From Butyrivibrio sp. (lineage in GTDB: Bacteria; Bacillota; Clostridia; Lachnospirales; Lachnospiraceae), in the NCBI GenBank assembly GCA_017446685.1, contig JAFSQI010000135.1, positions 28,788 to 92,787 of the forward strand: a stretch of 64,000 bases of DNA, read 5' to 3'. Below are positions 17,196-27,044 of the stretch, in pieces (position 1 is the stretch's first letter; each line of letters opens with the position of its first letter). The notes beneath the pieces are model-generated. The model was not told the DNA's origin. It saw only the letters and a list, made by a program, of their open reading frames with translations, and ran no database searches. The translations under genes were made by a program, and so were the position numbers.

Positions 17196-18044
17196 TCAAT
17201 TAACATCCACAAGCACAGCTGTTACATTATCCCTGCCGCCTGCTTTCAGAGCGGCATCTACAAGCTCGCCGGCTGTCATGAATGCATTTTTTGTATCGGA
17301 GTTTAGAAGTATATTTTTTATCATATTGTCAGAAAGAGGATCGGTAAGTCCGTCAGAGCATACCAAAAAGCGATCTCCTTTTTCTAATAAAAGAGGTCCT
17401 GTAAAATATGGCTCAGGTTTTATCTCAGGTCTCGTAATACCTATATACTGCGTTATAATGTGCCACTTATTACTGTTTTTAGCGTCCAGTGCAGACATTT
17501 CTCCTCTGTCAATAAGAAGCTGAGCCTTGGAATGATCGTGAGAAAGCTGACAAAGCTTACCATTTCTAAACAAATAACATCTGCTGTCTCCAAGATTTGC
17601 GCTAATTACGTTATCACCATAAAAAAACAAAGCTGCAACGGTTGCCCCCATAACATTCCCGGATTTGTTTATTTCATCGCATACTTTTTCATTTAACTTC
17701 AGTAAAGCCGTTTTAATGCTGCTACTATCTACAAGACTGTCTTTCAGACTTAACTGCTCTGCACAGATTAAAGATGCCACTTCTCCATTATCAGCTCCTC
17801 CAACACCGTCAAAAACAGCCACAACTGTAGAATTATGTACTAAATCTACAATTTCATCATTTACATCATCTTCACCCACTACTACCGTATTCTCATCCGC
17901 TTCTGCAATTTCATTTACTATTTCACATTCATCATGTGCCAAAGCCCTATCTGTCTTGTAATTTCCAAACAACAAGTAATTATCTTCATTATTTTCACGA
18001 AAATTACCCACATCAGTTATTGCAGCCCCACTAAGCTTCAGCAT
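17196..18044 (-). CDS. PP2C-type Ser/Thr protein phosphatase
   Basis: The 282-residue protein is a PPM/PP2C phosphatase: DVGNFRENNEDN, VVAVFDGVGGADNG, SANLGDSRCYLFRNGKL, FLVCSDGLTDPL and AGGRDNVTAVLVDV supply the metal-binding aspartates. An acidic stretch (about 40-65, rich in E, N and D) is inserted ahead of the VVAVFDG strand. It should remove phosphates placed by a Hanks-type kinase such as the one at 36331. It follows the FHA gene by 16 bases and is the last gene of the Tad and signalling locus. Confidence 0.92.
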   Translation of the reverse strand: MLKLSGAAITDVGNFRENNEDNYLLFGNYKTDRALAHDECEIVNEIAEADENTVVVGEDDVNDEIVDLVHNSTVVAVFDGVGGADNGEVASLICAEQLSLKDSLVDSSSIKTALLKLNEKVCDEINKSGNVMGATVAALFFYGDNVISANLGDSRCYLFRNGKLCQLSHDHSKAQLLIDRGEMSALDAKNSNKWHIITQYIGITRPEIKPEPYFTGPLLLEKGDRFLVCSDGLTDPLSDNMIKNILLNSDTKNAFMTAGELVDAALKAGGRDNVTAVLVDVN

Positions 18045-18060
18045 ACTTCCCCCAAAATTT

Positions 18061-19431
18061 TTAATAATTAAAAATCAATACTTCTTTACTAAGTCTGATT
18101 TGTGCACCATCCTCAAGCTTCACACGTACATTTGGAGAAATCACTTTTCCATTTATATATGTGTGGTTAGAGGAATTCTGATCTGTAATATAAAATTGTC
18201 CGTCGATTTCTTCTATTAATGCATGAGATCTGGAAACCTGTGAATTATCAATTATGCAATCTGCTCCCTGCCCTCGCCCGATCATATAAGGAACTTTGTT
18301 GATCATAAATGTTGTACCTTCACTGATCCGATACAGCTTCGCAAATATCTCGGTATGAACTGAATCAACTACTGTATGCTCGACCTCATCATCAGGAATT
18401 TCAACATCAAGAATAGGATTATTCTGTTTTTGGACATTCACAACAGGATTTTCCGGAGCAGATGACTGTTTTTTTCCAAATCCCGGTATGGCAAATGACA
18501 ATTTCTTTTTATTTTCCTGCTTTAAAGAACTCTCCTTACTTGCGTTTACTAACGGCGCTTCATTTTCTTCAGATATTTTATTTTCACCTGTAATGACCGG
18601 ATCTTCTTTTCCTGGTATGCTAAATCCAAAACTTCCTGCCTTTTGTTTAGGCTGCTTATTAGAGATTCCTGGTATTTCTATTCCGTGGATATTTATCCCT
18701 TTGCTCTTGCCCTTCTTTTTGTCTTCCTCATTTTTTCCTTGAATATCTGCAGATTCTTCATGTTCAGACAGATGATTGTCATCATCTTTTTCTTTGAACT
18801 TATTTTCATAATTCACATGTTCAGGATGAACACTTTCTTTTTCATGCTTATCCCCATCAACAGAAATCAATTCATCAATCAAGTTCAGGCTTTTTTGCAA
18901 ATCCTTTAAACCAGAAATACTATCTACATTTCCGTCATCTATTTCATGAACAATATTCTTTACGGCCTGCTCAAGTTCTATATCTCTTGCATCAAACTTG
19001 AGTTTTCTGAATAAACCGGCAATATACTGCATTGAGTTCTGAGCCTGGTATACTTCATCATGAACCGGCAGATAAATCAGCCTGAGACTTTCTGAAATTC
19101 GATTATAATATACATGCTCTTCATCCAGTACAATATTATCAAGATCAAGCATATAGTCTTCAGCTTCATTATAAGCATTGATAAAACCTGACAAAATACT
19201 TATAAGACGTTTTCTTGTTATTATAGAAGTAACAAGTGATTCTAACGTCTTAAGCCCAGTAATATCATACTGAAGACATACATCACAGTCTTTATGCACA
19301 ACAGAAAACGGAATCAAAAAAGGGATTTCATTTGCTCCAAACATCTGACATGCAAAATCATCTAAATTATCTTCAACTGTCTTTAATGAGAAAAAAATAT
19401 TGTTTCCATGCTTTTCTGTCGCGAATTCCAT
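18061..19431 (-). CDS. DUF6382-like and FHA-domain protein
   Basis: The 456-residue protein has an N-terminal region (1-~170) that matches my memory of DUF6382 proteins, a long charged and repetitive linker (~190-345; repeated PGxxKKQ and SFGFSIPGK-like words), and a C-terminal FHA domain (~375-456) with MIGRGQGADCIIDN, SQVSRSHALIEE and NHTYINGK. FHA domains bind phosphothreonine. It lies between the phosphatase and the WG-repeat gene, so it likely reads kinase signals for the pilus locus. Confidence 0.8.
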   Translation of the reverse strand: MEFATEKHGNNIFFSLKTVEDNLDDFACQMFGANEIPFLIPFSVVHKDCDVCLQYDITGLKTLESLVTSIITRKRLISILSGFINAYNEAEDYMLDLDNIVLDEEHVYYNRISESLRLIYLPVHDEVYQAQNSMQYIAGLFRKLKFDARDIELEQAVKNIVHEIDDGNVDSISGLKDLQKSLNLIDELISVDGDKHEKESVHPEHVNYENKFKEKDDDNHLSEHEESADIQGKNEEDKKKGKSKGINIHGIEIPGISNKQPKQKAGSFGFSIPGKEDPVITGENKISEENEAPLVNASKESSLKQENKKKLSFAIPGFGKKQSSAPENPVVNVQKQNNPILDVEIPDDEVEHTVVDSVHTEIFAKLYRISEGTTFMINKVPYMIGRGQGADCIIDNSQVSRSHALIEEIDGQFYITDQNSSNHTYINGKVISPNVRVKLEDGAQIRLSKEVLIFNY

Positions 19432-19516
19432 TACTACCCCCTTGTCTTACAAAAAAAGCCACTTTAATTATAAAATGTTGCTTTATTCCGGAATATCTAT
19501 TACCGCTCTTATTTAA

Positions 19517-20854
19517 TCAGTCAACATCATAAAGATCAATCATTATCCAATATGATTCCTCTTTTTGTACAAAAGCCACTCCCTTTTCATCAAATGCCTT
19601 TGCATCAGTAAAATTGTCATCTATACAGATGTTTCCGTTTATATCAATATATTTCCAATATCCGTCCTTGTCCTTTACCGGAGCAAAGCCTGCACAAAAG
19701 GATTTCGCATCCTCATATACAAAATCTGTCAGTTCCACTCCGTCTCTGCCAACAAATCCCCACTTGCCGTTTTTTAAGGCAGCAGCAGCTTCCTTAGATG
19801 CAAATGGTCTTGCCGCTTCATAAATTTCATCTGATACAGCTTCTCCATCCCTATTTACAAGCTGATAACCACTTCCATTTTTAACCCACATAACACTTCC
19901 TCTTGTTGCTACATGGTTATCATCCATTACCACATCATCAAATATAAACTCAGTTGTGGGCTTAAAATCAGATCCTATAATTGCCCACTTTTCTCCCTTT
20001 TTTACTGCACCAAAATTGTTTACTAAAGCTGTAGCATTATCAAACTCCATCTCAGTAGCATTACTGCAGTCACTCTTAATGTAACCGTATTTTCCGTTTT
20101 CATCCCCGGCTAGAATATATCCGCCTGCCAATACTCCAAGATACTTTGCCCTGAAATCAGGAACAAGAATGCGCTGTCCTTTTTTATTAACATAGCAGAC
20201 CCCTGCATCATCTAAAAGAACCGGAGTTCCCTTTATTTCTGCCTCATACGGTCCTGCCCAGTCATAATTCAGATTGACCTTCAGCTCATCATTATAGTTT
20301 GTGGAAGCATATTTTAATGTTCCTGCCTGGCATGCCGCGTATCCGTGATAAAAATCCCCAACCCACTGATATGTGTTGAATTTGGTTGAATAACTTCCTT
20401 TTAAGGAATTATATCTGTCTATAATCATCTCATTTTCTGGAAACTTTTCCATCAAAACATGAAGATATGCCAAAGCATCAGAATACTTTTTCTTGTCAAC
20501 ATAATAATCCATGAGCTTATTAAAGATTCCTTCATCGGCATCATATTTTTCTATGATTTCTTTGCCGGTATCTTCAAACTGCTGATATTCTCCCAGCTCA
20601 TAATAGTCATTTGCTGTTGCCACAAGAGCATCATAATTATCAGAAGAAAATCCAAGTACAGTGGCATAATCTTCAATTGCAGCAATAAACATCCCCTTAT
20701 CTTCATGTTTTTTTGCATTCTCGGAACTTTTTGCATATGCACTTGCCTTATCGGTTATTCCTGTTAAAGTCATATACCAGGATGCTGCAAGTAGAAAAAC
20801 AAGTAAGATAATAACATTTCTTTTCACATCAATTCTCCCTTTTACATGTATCAT
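19517..20854 (-). CDS. Membrane-anchored TPR and WG-repeat protein
   Basis: The 445-residue protein has one N-terminal membrane segment (about 13-31), a TPR-like helical region (~40-150), and C-terminal WG repeats (from ~205): DAGVCYVNKKGQRIL, ENGKYGYIKSD, KNGKWGFVGRDG and DGYWKYIDINGN. WG repeats usually act in surface binding. It lies after the prepilin peptidase gene, separated by a dispersed repeat (20897-20923), so it may form a sub-operon with the FHA and PP2C genes. Confidence 0.8.
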   Translation of the reverse strand: MIHVKGRIDVKRNVIILLVFLLAASWYMTLTGITDKASAYAKSSENAKKHEDKGMFIAAIEDYATVLGFSSDNYDALVATANDYYELGEYQQFEDTGKEIIEKYDADEGIFNKLMDYYVDKKKYSDALAYLHVLMEKFPENEMIIDRYNSLKGSYSTKFNTYQWVGDFYHGYAACQAGTLKYASTNYNDELKVNLNYDWAGPYEAEIKGTPVLLDDAGVCYVNKKGQRILVPDFRAKYLGVLAGGYILAGDENGKYGYIKSDCSNATEMEFDNATALVNNFGAVKKGEKWAIIGSDFKPTTEFIFDDVVMDDNHVATRGSVMWVKNGSGYQLVNRDGEAVSDEIYEAARPFASKEAAAALKNGKWGFVGRDGVELTDFVYEDAKSFCAGFAPVKDKDGYWKYIDINGNICIDDNFTDAKAFDEKGVAFVQKEESYWIMIDLYDVD

Positions 20855-20896
20855 TGTCTACGAAATGCACGATTATGTCTTGGCTTTACCCATTTC

Positions 20897-20923
20897 GTTA
20901 CTGCTCAGTTCCTGACCGGTAAC
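20897..20923. repeat. Palindromic repeat GTTACTG-N13-CRGTAAC, copy 1
   Basis: The arms GTTACTG and CGGTAAC bracket 13 bases that contain an inner TCA/TGA pair. It is 22 of 27 identical to 30201-30227, with the same length and inner stem. Lies in the gap before the prepilin peptidase gene end. Confidence 0.6.
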
Positions 20924-20930
20924 TTTCGTT

Positions 20931-21608
20931 TCAAATTCCAAGAATTACCATAAGCCCCATTGCAATTGCCAAAAAAGGAACAAAAGGCATATAGGATTTC
21001 ATTGTCATTTTCTTTCTAAGCATCTGCACTACCGAAAATACCGCTGCAACAATAAAAGCAGTCATAAGAAGCAAATAGCTGCTTCTAAATCCAAGTACAC
21101 CACCTACAATAGCAAGGAGCTTAACATCTCCTGCTCCTACTCCGCCATGAGAAATAAGATAGCTAAGGAACATTGGTATAAACATAACCGCCACTCCCAA
21201 AAGCGGTGATGCAATACTTCCGGCAAAAAAATTCCCCGAAACAAAATCTGCTGCCAGTTTTATCAAAGTCCATATAACTGCAACAATTAAGAATCTTTTT
21301 AAAAATGAATTAGGAACAATTTCCTTTTTAAAATCTATCCATCCCAGAAAAGAAAGTACATTCATCATAAGAATCTTTGATAAAACATCAAATAAGCCGC
21401 TCCCGTAGCATTTTCCAAGGAATCCTCCCAGTCCTGAAGCCAAAAGAGCAAGAATAAATATAATACTTTTTTTCTTTGTAAAATAATAATCTCTAATTCC
21501 GATAGCTGCCGCTTTTCTTCCCTGAAACTGCGAAAGAAACATTAGATTAATCACAGATGCAGCCACGGAAATTATTAAACCTGAAACAATATAAATTAAT
21601 ACGCTCAT
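20931..21608 (-). CDS. Prepilin peptidase (A24 family, TadV-like)
   Basis: A membrane aspartyl protease of ~225 residues with about seven membrane segments. The catalytic aspartates lie in GWIDFKKEIVPN and in GVGAGDVKLLA (GxGD). It cleaves and may methylate the Flp pilin and TadE-like pseudopilins. I chose the ATG at 21608 because the longer frame from 21650 begins inside the upstream gene and has no ribosome binding site. It lacks the N-terminal methyltransferase domain of the larger PilD type, as is usual for TadV. Confidence 0.88.
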   Translation of the reverse strand: MSVLIYIVSGLIISVAASVINLMFLSQFQGRKAAAIGIRDYYFTKKKSIIFILALLASGLGGFLGKCYGSGLFDVLSKILMMNVLSFLGWIDFKKEIVPNSFLKRFLIVAVIWTLIKLAADFVSGNFFAGSIASPLLGVAVMFIPMFLSYLISHGGVGAGDVKLLAIVGGVLGFRSSYLLLMTAFIVAAVFSVVQMLRKKMTMKSYMPFVPFLAIAMGLMVILGI

Positions 21609-21612
21609 ATAA

Positions 21613-22401
21613 TTACCATAATCCTGTCGATGCCCGAAGTGTAATCTCATAAGTGTTCACATCAAAAAATGGCATGTGATACTTTATGTCATAGCTCATT
21701 ACCAGATTCAGATCCTTGCTGCCATCGGAATAAAAGCTTGAGTCCCAGCAGGAAATTCCATCTATTCCTTCCACAACTCCCATATTTTCCAAAAGCCTGT
21801 CAGCATTTCCTCCCGGCACAAGGGTATTTACATGAAGTGCAACTCTGTTCTTAACAACTGCGCCTGATAACAGTGCGGCACTCTTTTGCGTAGCCAGATC
21901 TTTAATAAGACTTATCCCATCTTCCATTCCGCTTTCCTGCAAATAAGAAATGTAGCTGTCAACTGTTTCCTGAGCTTTTTGAGTTTTTGTCGCGGCATTC
22001 TGAAAATTGTTATATACATTTACTGCATTTCCATAAGCCTCTGTAGGTCTGCTGTTTTTAAATGCACCTATGCTCCCAAATAATTCCTGATAGGAAGATA
22101 CCGCATCTGAAACAGAAACTATGGCACCTTTGGTATTTTTTTTCATAGTTGCTGAATTGGTGGCATTTTTGGTGATATTGTCCTCAAGTCCCGCTTTAGC
22201 AATAATATAGGAATACTGTGAAATCTCCTTGGCAGTCTGATTAAGAGCAAATTGCAAAACAGACTGTATTATTACAAGCTTCATTATATTTATCATAAAT
22301 ACAAAAAAGACCAGGAACATACTGAGGAAAATAATCGTATCAACAGAAAGTGATCCTCTTTCATTTCTATAATTTTTGTACATTTTTCTGACTAAAAACA
22401 T
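21613..22401 (-). CDS. TadE-like pseudopilin, TadG-type position
   Basis: The 262-residue protein has a short basic start, NERGSLSVDTIIFL leading into one membrane helix (about 22-45), then an extracellular region. The ERGSLSVD start is the TadE-like N-terminal signature that precedes the hydrophobic stretch, probably processed by the adjacent prepilin peptidase. It follows the DUF5702 gene by three bases. Confidence 0.75.
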   Translation of the reverse strand: MFLVRKMYKNYRNERGSLSVDTIIFLSMFLVFFVFMINIMKLVIIQSVLQFALNQTAKEISQYSYIIAKAGLEDNITKNATNSATMKKNTKGAIVSVSDAVSSYQELFGSIGAFKNSRPTEAYGNAVNVYNNFQNAATKTQKAQETVDSYISYLQESGMEDGISLIKDLATQKSAALLSGAVVKNRVALHVNTLVPGGNADRLLENMGVVEGIDGISCWDSSFYSDGSKDLNLVMSYDIKYHMPFFDVNTYEITLRASTGLW

Positions 22402-22404
22402 ATT

Positions 22405-25080
22405 TTAGTATCCCTGCGCACTATTATACTTAATTGTGATTTTGCCCTTCTCATCTGTAGGACTTTTTTGTCCAACATATTCTGCAGCATTGCGCAAAAA
22501 ATATGTTGTTAAATCCACTGAACTGTTCATCCTGACCATGGTAAACTCATCCATAATTGAATTTCCATCTATCCCGGTAACACTCTCTGTCATATTAAGC
22601 TGTATGCAGTCGGCAGTTCTAAGGAGCTTATTTTCAGAAAGTGCACCATCGCCAAGCATCGTTGCAAACAAAAACAGCCAGGTATAATCTGAATAATCAA
22701 GTTTAGGCAGTGAAGTATTTTTCCTTTTATCATAATCGCCACCTATAGGAGTAAAGGGATAACAGCACCATGTATCCTGCGTATGCATTAAAACAACCTT
22801 TTCGCCCTTTGCTACTAGATAATTTATGTCAGTGGCAGTTTCAGCAAGACTACATGCCAAAATAATGGCACTTGTAATCAGAGGGATTGATAATGGAAAA
22901 ATCGCTCCAAGCCCTGAAGCCACTGTTTCTGCCTCATGCCTTAGTCTTGAATTTGTAAATGCACTTATAGTATTAAGAGCAAATCTGATAGTAAAAATAG
23001 TTACTTCGTTATAAGTAACGTCTCTGATAGGAGTCTTATCGCCCCAAAGAATATACTCTGCTTCTCCCTGGTAAAGATAATTATTCTTCATATCTTTGCC
23101 CTTTAAAGAAACAGCTTCATCATCTCCAAGACCACTCGTTCTGTCAGATAGCATTTCCATTACATAGGTAGCTTCATAAGCACTTTCGTAAACACTTCTG
23201 ACACCGCCGTTTATAATTCCCAATGCTCCTGCAGACAAGTTTTTCTGAATATCTCCTGTACCATCAAGCATTTTTTCTCCTGCATCTTTGGCTTTTTTCT
23301 TATCTTGTGCAGGATCAGAAACACTTGCCAGATCTCCTTTTCCTGAATCATTACCGGTATTAACAGATGTCGAGGCCACATTCTCATGATTAGAAGGAAT
23401 ATCCTTATCGGCTATACTTTCTTTTAGTCTTTGATTCAGTGCCTTTTCAGCATTTTTCTTTTCTTCCTCCTGTTTTTGTTGCTGTTCCTGAATCTTCTTA
23501 CAATTATCTTTAGCCTTTGATTCGTCTACCTTTTTTTCTACCTCCCTGCAAAAGTCCCCATCCATCTTTTGATAAAACTTATCATTTTTTACGTCATAAA
23601 GCTTTTTACCTGCTACAGATGAAAAATCCGTATAATTAAACGTATTATTTATGCTGTTACAGGCACTATTGTAATCATCCTTTGTTTCTACTGTAAAAGA
23701 ATTAGCTTTGCTTGAAATAGTTCCCCAGTTATTGTTTTTCTTATGAGCAGGATAAGAAATATCACAAAATTTCATATTATCCATGCACTTTAACATGTCA
23801 TCCATATAATTTTTTGAGCTTTCCAGCTCATTTTTCAATGTATCCAGACTACTTTCTGAGCCCTTTAAATCGTTAAATAGTTCTTTCCATCTATCTCTAA
23901 GTTCGTTCATCTGTGCCTTATTATCAGCATTATGAACTGATTCTATAGCTTCTCCCCACTCATCGTATTCGTCTTGTGCTGACTTAATCTTATCCTTTAT
24001 TTCTCTACATTTTTTTTCACTGTACTCAAATAATTCTTTTAAATTTTGAGTTTCTGTATAATAATCAGAACATTTTTGGGCATCTTTTTCATAATCATCA
24101 AGGCTTTCATATAAACCATCCTTAGCATATTCCGCTTTTTCACAGGCTGCATCATAATCTTCTTTTAGCTGAGCCATTTCTTCATATTCAGGAGTCCCTT
24201 CTTCAAGATCAGCGGTAAAATCAGTATCTATCACATAAAATTTCGCATCACGAAAGCTATTGATATAATCAAAATTATATGGATTTGAATCTATTTTTTC
24301 TGCAATTTTAACGGCTGCCTTTGCAGCAGATACCGAATCCTCAAATGAAGCTTCTCCCGGTGCATTATGAGCTTCGATTCCCCTCCTTGCAACATAATAG
24401 CCAGTAAGCTTTTTAAACTTATTATGCATGTCATCCTGCCAGCTTCCGGTAATGTAACTGTCTTTATATTTACTCGGATACGAAGGATCAACATAACCAT
24501 CCTTTAATTTTTCATGAAGATCATTTAATAAATCCTGTATATCAGCAACTTCATCCTCAAAATCAAGCTGCTTCTTTATGCACTCTGTCTGTGACTTCAC
24601 ATCTTCAAAGCCTTTAAGACTCTCTAATATACCCGAATTAAGAAGTATTACAGGAGCCCTGTATTTCATAAACTGCAGCATTTCAGACTCCATCACATAG
24701 GGACGCCAAATCTCAGTCTGATCTACTGTTGACAACACTGTATCATTATCCTTCATTTTAACAAAGGAGCCACCACCTACAGAAAATCCCAGATATGTAC
24801 TAGCGGACTCAGAACTAAGCGTATTTGAAAAATAAGCTTTTCCTTTACTATTTATATCAACTTTACTGTCTAAAGATATCAGTCCATAATAATCCAATAA
24901 TTTTTCATCATAATGAGCCAGTGCCCCGCCCATAGCAAGTTCACCGGCATCATTTATAGTATTTTTTGCTCCAAGTATAATCGTCCCATCAATAAGTACT
25001 GCTGTAAGAACAAACATTGGGAGCAATATAAGTATTAGAAATACAGAGATGGTTCCCTGCATTTTTTTCGAAAAATGCAT
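22405..25080 (-). CDS. DUF5702-like large surface protein of the Tad locus
   Basis: A protein of ~890 residues with an N-terminal membrane helix (MQGTISVFLILILLP, GTISVF being the pseudopilin-like start), an extended extracellular region dominated by coiled-coil-like Lys/Glu/Asp segments (~170-560), and a second hydrophobic stretch (~735-765, GAIFPLSIPLITSAIILACS). This matches DUF5702 proteins of Lachnospiraceae Tad clusters as I know them. Start chosen at 25080 (MHFSKKMQGT) because the longer start at 25113 lies in the preceding gene. Role unknown; a pilus-associated minor subunit is plausible. Confidence 0.75.
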   Translation of the reverse strand: MHFSKKMQGTISVFLILILLPMFVLTAVLIDGTIILGAKNTINDAGELAMGGALAHYDEKLLDYYGLISLDSKVDINSKGKAYFSNTLSSESASTYLGFSVGGGSFVKMKDNDTVLSTVDQTEIWRPYVMESEMLQFMKYRAPVILLNSGILESLKGFEDVKSQTECIKKQLDFEDEVADIQDLLNDLHEKLKDGYVDPSYPSKYKDSYITGSWQDDMHNKFKKLTGYYVARRGIEAHNAPGEASFEDSVSAAKAAVKIAEKIDSNPYNFDYINSFRDAKFYVIDTDFTADLEEGTPEYEEMAQLKEDYDAACEKAEYAKDGLYESLDDYEKDAQKCSDYYTETQNLKELFEYSEKKCREIKDKIKSAQDEYDEWGEAIESVHNADNKAQMNELRDRWKELFNDLKGSESSLDTLKNELESSKNYMDDMLKCMDNMKFCDISYPAHKKNNNWGTISSKANSFTVETKDDYNSACNSINNTFNYTDFSSVAGKKLYDVKNDKFYQKMDGDFCREVEKKVDESKAKDNCKKIQEQQQKQEEEKKNAEKALNQRLKESIADKDIPSNHENVASTSVNTGNDSGKGDLASVSDPAQDKKKAKDAGEKMLDGTGDIQKNLSAGALGIINGGVRSVYESAYEATYVMEMLSDRTSGLGDDEAVSLKGKDMKNNYLYQGEAEYILWGDKTPIRDVTYNEVTIFTIRFALNTISAFTNSRLRHEAETVASGLGAIFPLSIPLITSAIILACSLAETATDINYLVAKGEKVVLMHTQDTWCCYPFTPIGGDYDKRKNTSLPKLDYSDYTWLFLFATMLGDGALSENKLLRTADCIQLNMTESVTGIDGNSIMDEFTMVRMNSSVDLTTYFLRNAAEYVGQKSPTDEKGKITIKYNSAQGY

Positions 25081-25096
25081 CACAAACAGCCCATCC

Positions 25097-25795
25097 TTAA
25101 TAATATTTGTCAAGAAATTCTGTGATTTTACCGGTTATTCCCGGAACATCAATTCCAATTTTTTCTGCAATTTTACTGATAACATCTACAGTAAGATCCA
25201 CATTTCTAACAAAACCTGCCGGATTAATAGCAACACTGCATGCTCCTCTTGAATAAGAGTACCTGGACTCAAGTCCCAAATATCTCATAATACCGGGAGT
25301 ATCAATTGAATAAGAAACAGTAACAAGCACATATGTACTGATAAGGCTTCTCTTAATTGCGACAGAATAATCTGCCCCATCCGCAATCGACAAAAGCGCT
25401 GCATTTTTAATCACATCGCCATACTCTCCGGATATTTCCTCTGCACTAACCCAGGTAGAACCAAAAATTTCATTATAGAGAGCAAAAAAATTCTCATGAC
25501 TTGCCTTATAATAAGCTCTGATATTATCTGCATCATCCAAAGGCGACCCACCTGACCAATCAAAATTTATTGCTGTGGAAATCTTATCTCCAAAAGCATC
25601 ATATCCGGCATAAGCGACCTCATTTGCACCATATTGAGCAGTACGCTCTATAGCATAAATAAAGGCCGCCTCCTGAAACTTAAATAACCCGACATAAATT
25701 AGAAAAACACAAGTTGCAATGACAAGAGGCAGATAAATTATTGCCTCTATCATTACAACCCCGTCTTCCTTTTCTGATAATGAATGTATGTCCAT
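25097..25795 (-). CDS. TadE-like pseudopilin
   Basis: The 232-residue protein begins MDIHSLSEKEDGVVMIEAII, a TadE-type N terminus whose EDGVVMIE start leads into one membrane helix (about 18-40), followed by an extracellular domain of ~190 residues. It probably enters the pilus base or tip as a minor pilin. It lies just after the major pilin gene and overlaps the next gene's leader. Confidence 0.75.
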   Translation of the reverse strand: MDIHSLSEKEDGVVMIEAIIYLPLVIATCVFLIYVGLFKFQEAAFIYAIERTAQYGANEVAYAGYDAFGDKISTAINFDWSGGSPLDDADNIRAYYKASHENFFALYNEIFGSTWVSAEEISGEYGDVIKNAALLSIADGADYSVAIKRSLISTYVLVTVSYSIDTPGIMRYLGLESRYSYSRGACSVAINPAGFVRNVDLTVDVISKIAEKIGIDVPGITGKITEFLDKYY

Positions 25796-25831
25796 ATCAC
25801 CTCAAAAATGTCAACCAAATTTTTAGCAAAG

Positions 25832-25847
25832 TAGTGTAGGTGCTTTT
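25832..25847. repeat. Dispersed 16-base repeat, copy C
   Basis: TAGTGTAGGTGCTTTT, in the short gap between the pilin and TadE genes; 14 of 16 identical to 14858-14873. Confidence 0.45.
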
Positions 25848-25850
25848 AAA

Positions 25851-26084
25851 TTATTCACCACCGCCATTTGTAAAATCAGTTACCTGCTGCATAACATTTG
25901 TAACAATAGCAATAAGCTGTGTCCTGAAAATAGCCGCAACTGCAAGGACAATAACGATAATAATCATTATGGAAACAAAGTTTGTGTCTCCTCTCTCCTC
26001 TGACAAAAAACCTTCTGTCATTTTTGCAAGCTTTACCTGTGCCTCAATCATTTTTTCATCAATAAAATTTTTTACCTTTTTCAT
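25851..26084 (-). CDS. flp: Flp1-family type IVb pilin
   Basis: The 77-residue protein has a charged leader, the processing-site-like EERGDTNFVSI, and one hydrophobic helix (IMIIIVIVLAVAAIF), ending in a Gly-rich tail. This is the architecture of Flp1-type major pilins in Firmicutes. It should be cleaved by the prepilin peptidase and polymerised by TadA/B/C. It has a strong ribosome binding site (AAAGGAAAAAGGA), fitting a highly made product, and a hairpin (26114-26129) in its leader. Confidence 0.85.
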   Translation of the reverse strand: MKKVKNFIDEKMIEAQVKLAKMTEGFLSEERGDTNFVSIMIIIVIVLAVAAIFRTQLIAIVTNVMQQVTDFTNGGGE

Positions 26085-26113
26085 TCCTTTTTCCTTTCTT
26101 TATATCCTCATGG

Positions 26114-26129
26114 CAGGAATAATTTCCTG
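26114..26129. repeat. Hairpin ahead of the pilin gene
   Basis: CAGGAA and TTCCTG with a 4-base loop in the 70-base gap between tadC and the pilin. No T run, so a possible mRNA-stability or processing element. Confidence 0.4.
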
Positions 26130-26154
26130 ACCAACAATTGGTATCTAAGCTTTT

Positions 26155-27033
26155 TTAAAATGATAATCCGGATACAACCGGAACCAGAATCATTGCAAGA
26201 ATACCAAGAAAGATCATTGCCGTGGGAATAAGAAGCTTTGATGCTGCCTTTTCACCCTTTTGCCTTGCTAAGCTTTGCTTTTCAGCCCAAAGCTCGTCCG
26301 ACATATCCTTCAAAAATGTAGTAAGATCTGATCCTCCCTTTTCAAGCCCCTGAGAAACCATGGCAGAAAATTTTCTCATTTCCTTAAGTGCACATCTGTC
26401 TGCAAATTCCTTATATGCCTGAAGTTCAGACATGCCATTATTCATATCATCAGTTGTTTTTCGCATCTCATCATAAATAACTCCTTCTCCGCTCTGAGAT
26501 ACTCTAAACCATGCATTTCTAAGCACCATTCCAGAATTTACAAGAAGCGTCAGCTTGGTAAGAACATTTGGAAACTCAAGCAAAAGAGCTTCTCTTTTGG
26601 CTTTTATCTGGTCATCTACAGTGTCATACAAATATCTGATTATCAACCCTAAAAGGACAATACCCAAAGCAAAAAATATCCAGTCTCCCGAAAGTACAGC
26701 CAGCATCAAAACAGCCGGGAAAAGAATAAGTGCATACGACACCATACTCCCCAACAATACATACAAATAAAATGTTGCATATTTCTTTTCAGTTATTTCT
26801 TCCATTTCCTTTCGCTTTTTACTGACAAGGTTACTATGCATATCAAAATGAATGAGCTCCATGAACATAAAACCTACAGGAAACAGTTCTTTGTATTTAT
26901 ACTTTTTTTCATCAAGTGCACCAATAATATCCTCATACTTATCTCCTGCCTTTTGCCACAGATAAATACAAAGTGCCACAAGAAAAGTAGCGATACACAT
27001 GATAATTATTTTTGCCAGGTCTGACATCAACAT
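26155..27033 (-). CDS. tadC: TadC-like pilus assembly membrane protein
   Basis: The 292-residue protein has a T2SSF-type domain with membrane segments at ~8-28, ~88-150 and ~265-290. The cytoplasmic segment FPNVLTKLTLLVNSGMVLRN and RKFSAMVSQGLEKGGSDL are the conserved T2SSF words. With TadB it forms the inner-membrane platform of the pilus. Follows tadB by 11 bases. Confidence 0.85.
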   Translation of the reverse strand: MLMSDLAKIIIMCIATFLVALCIYLWQKAGDKYEDIIGALDEKKYKYKELFPVGFMFMELIHFDMHSNLVSKKRKEMEEITEKKYATFYLYVLLGSMVSYALILFPAVLMLAVLSGDWIFFALGIVLLGLIIRYLYDTVDDQIKAKREALLLEFPNVLTKLTLLVNSGMVLRNAWFRVSQSGEGVIYDEMRKTTDDMNNGMSELQAYKEFADRCALKEMRKFSAMVSQGLEKGGSDLTTFLKDMSDELWAEKQSLARQKGEKAASKLLIPTAMIFLGILAMILVPVVSGLSF

Positions 27034-27044
27034 CTGCGATTACC

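Noticed and set aside
21609-21650. Extended start of the prepilin peptidase
   Set aside because: It would overlap the preceding gene and lacks a ribosome binding site; the ATG at 21608 is more likely.
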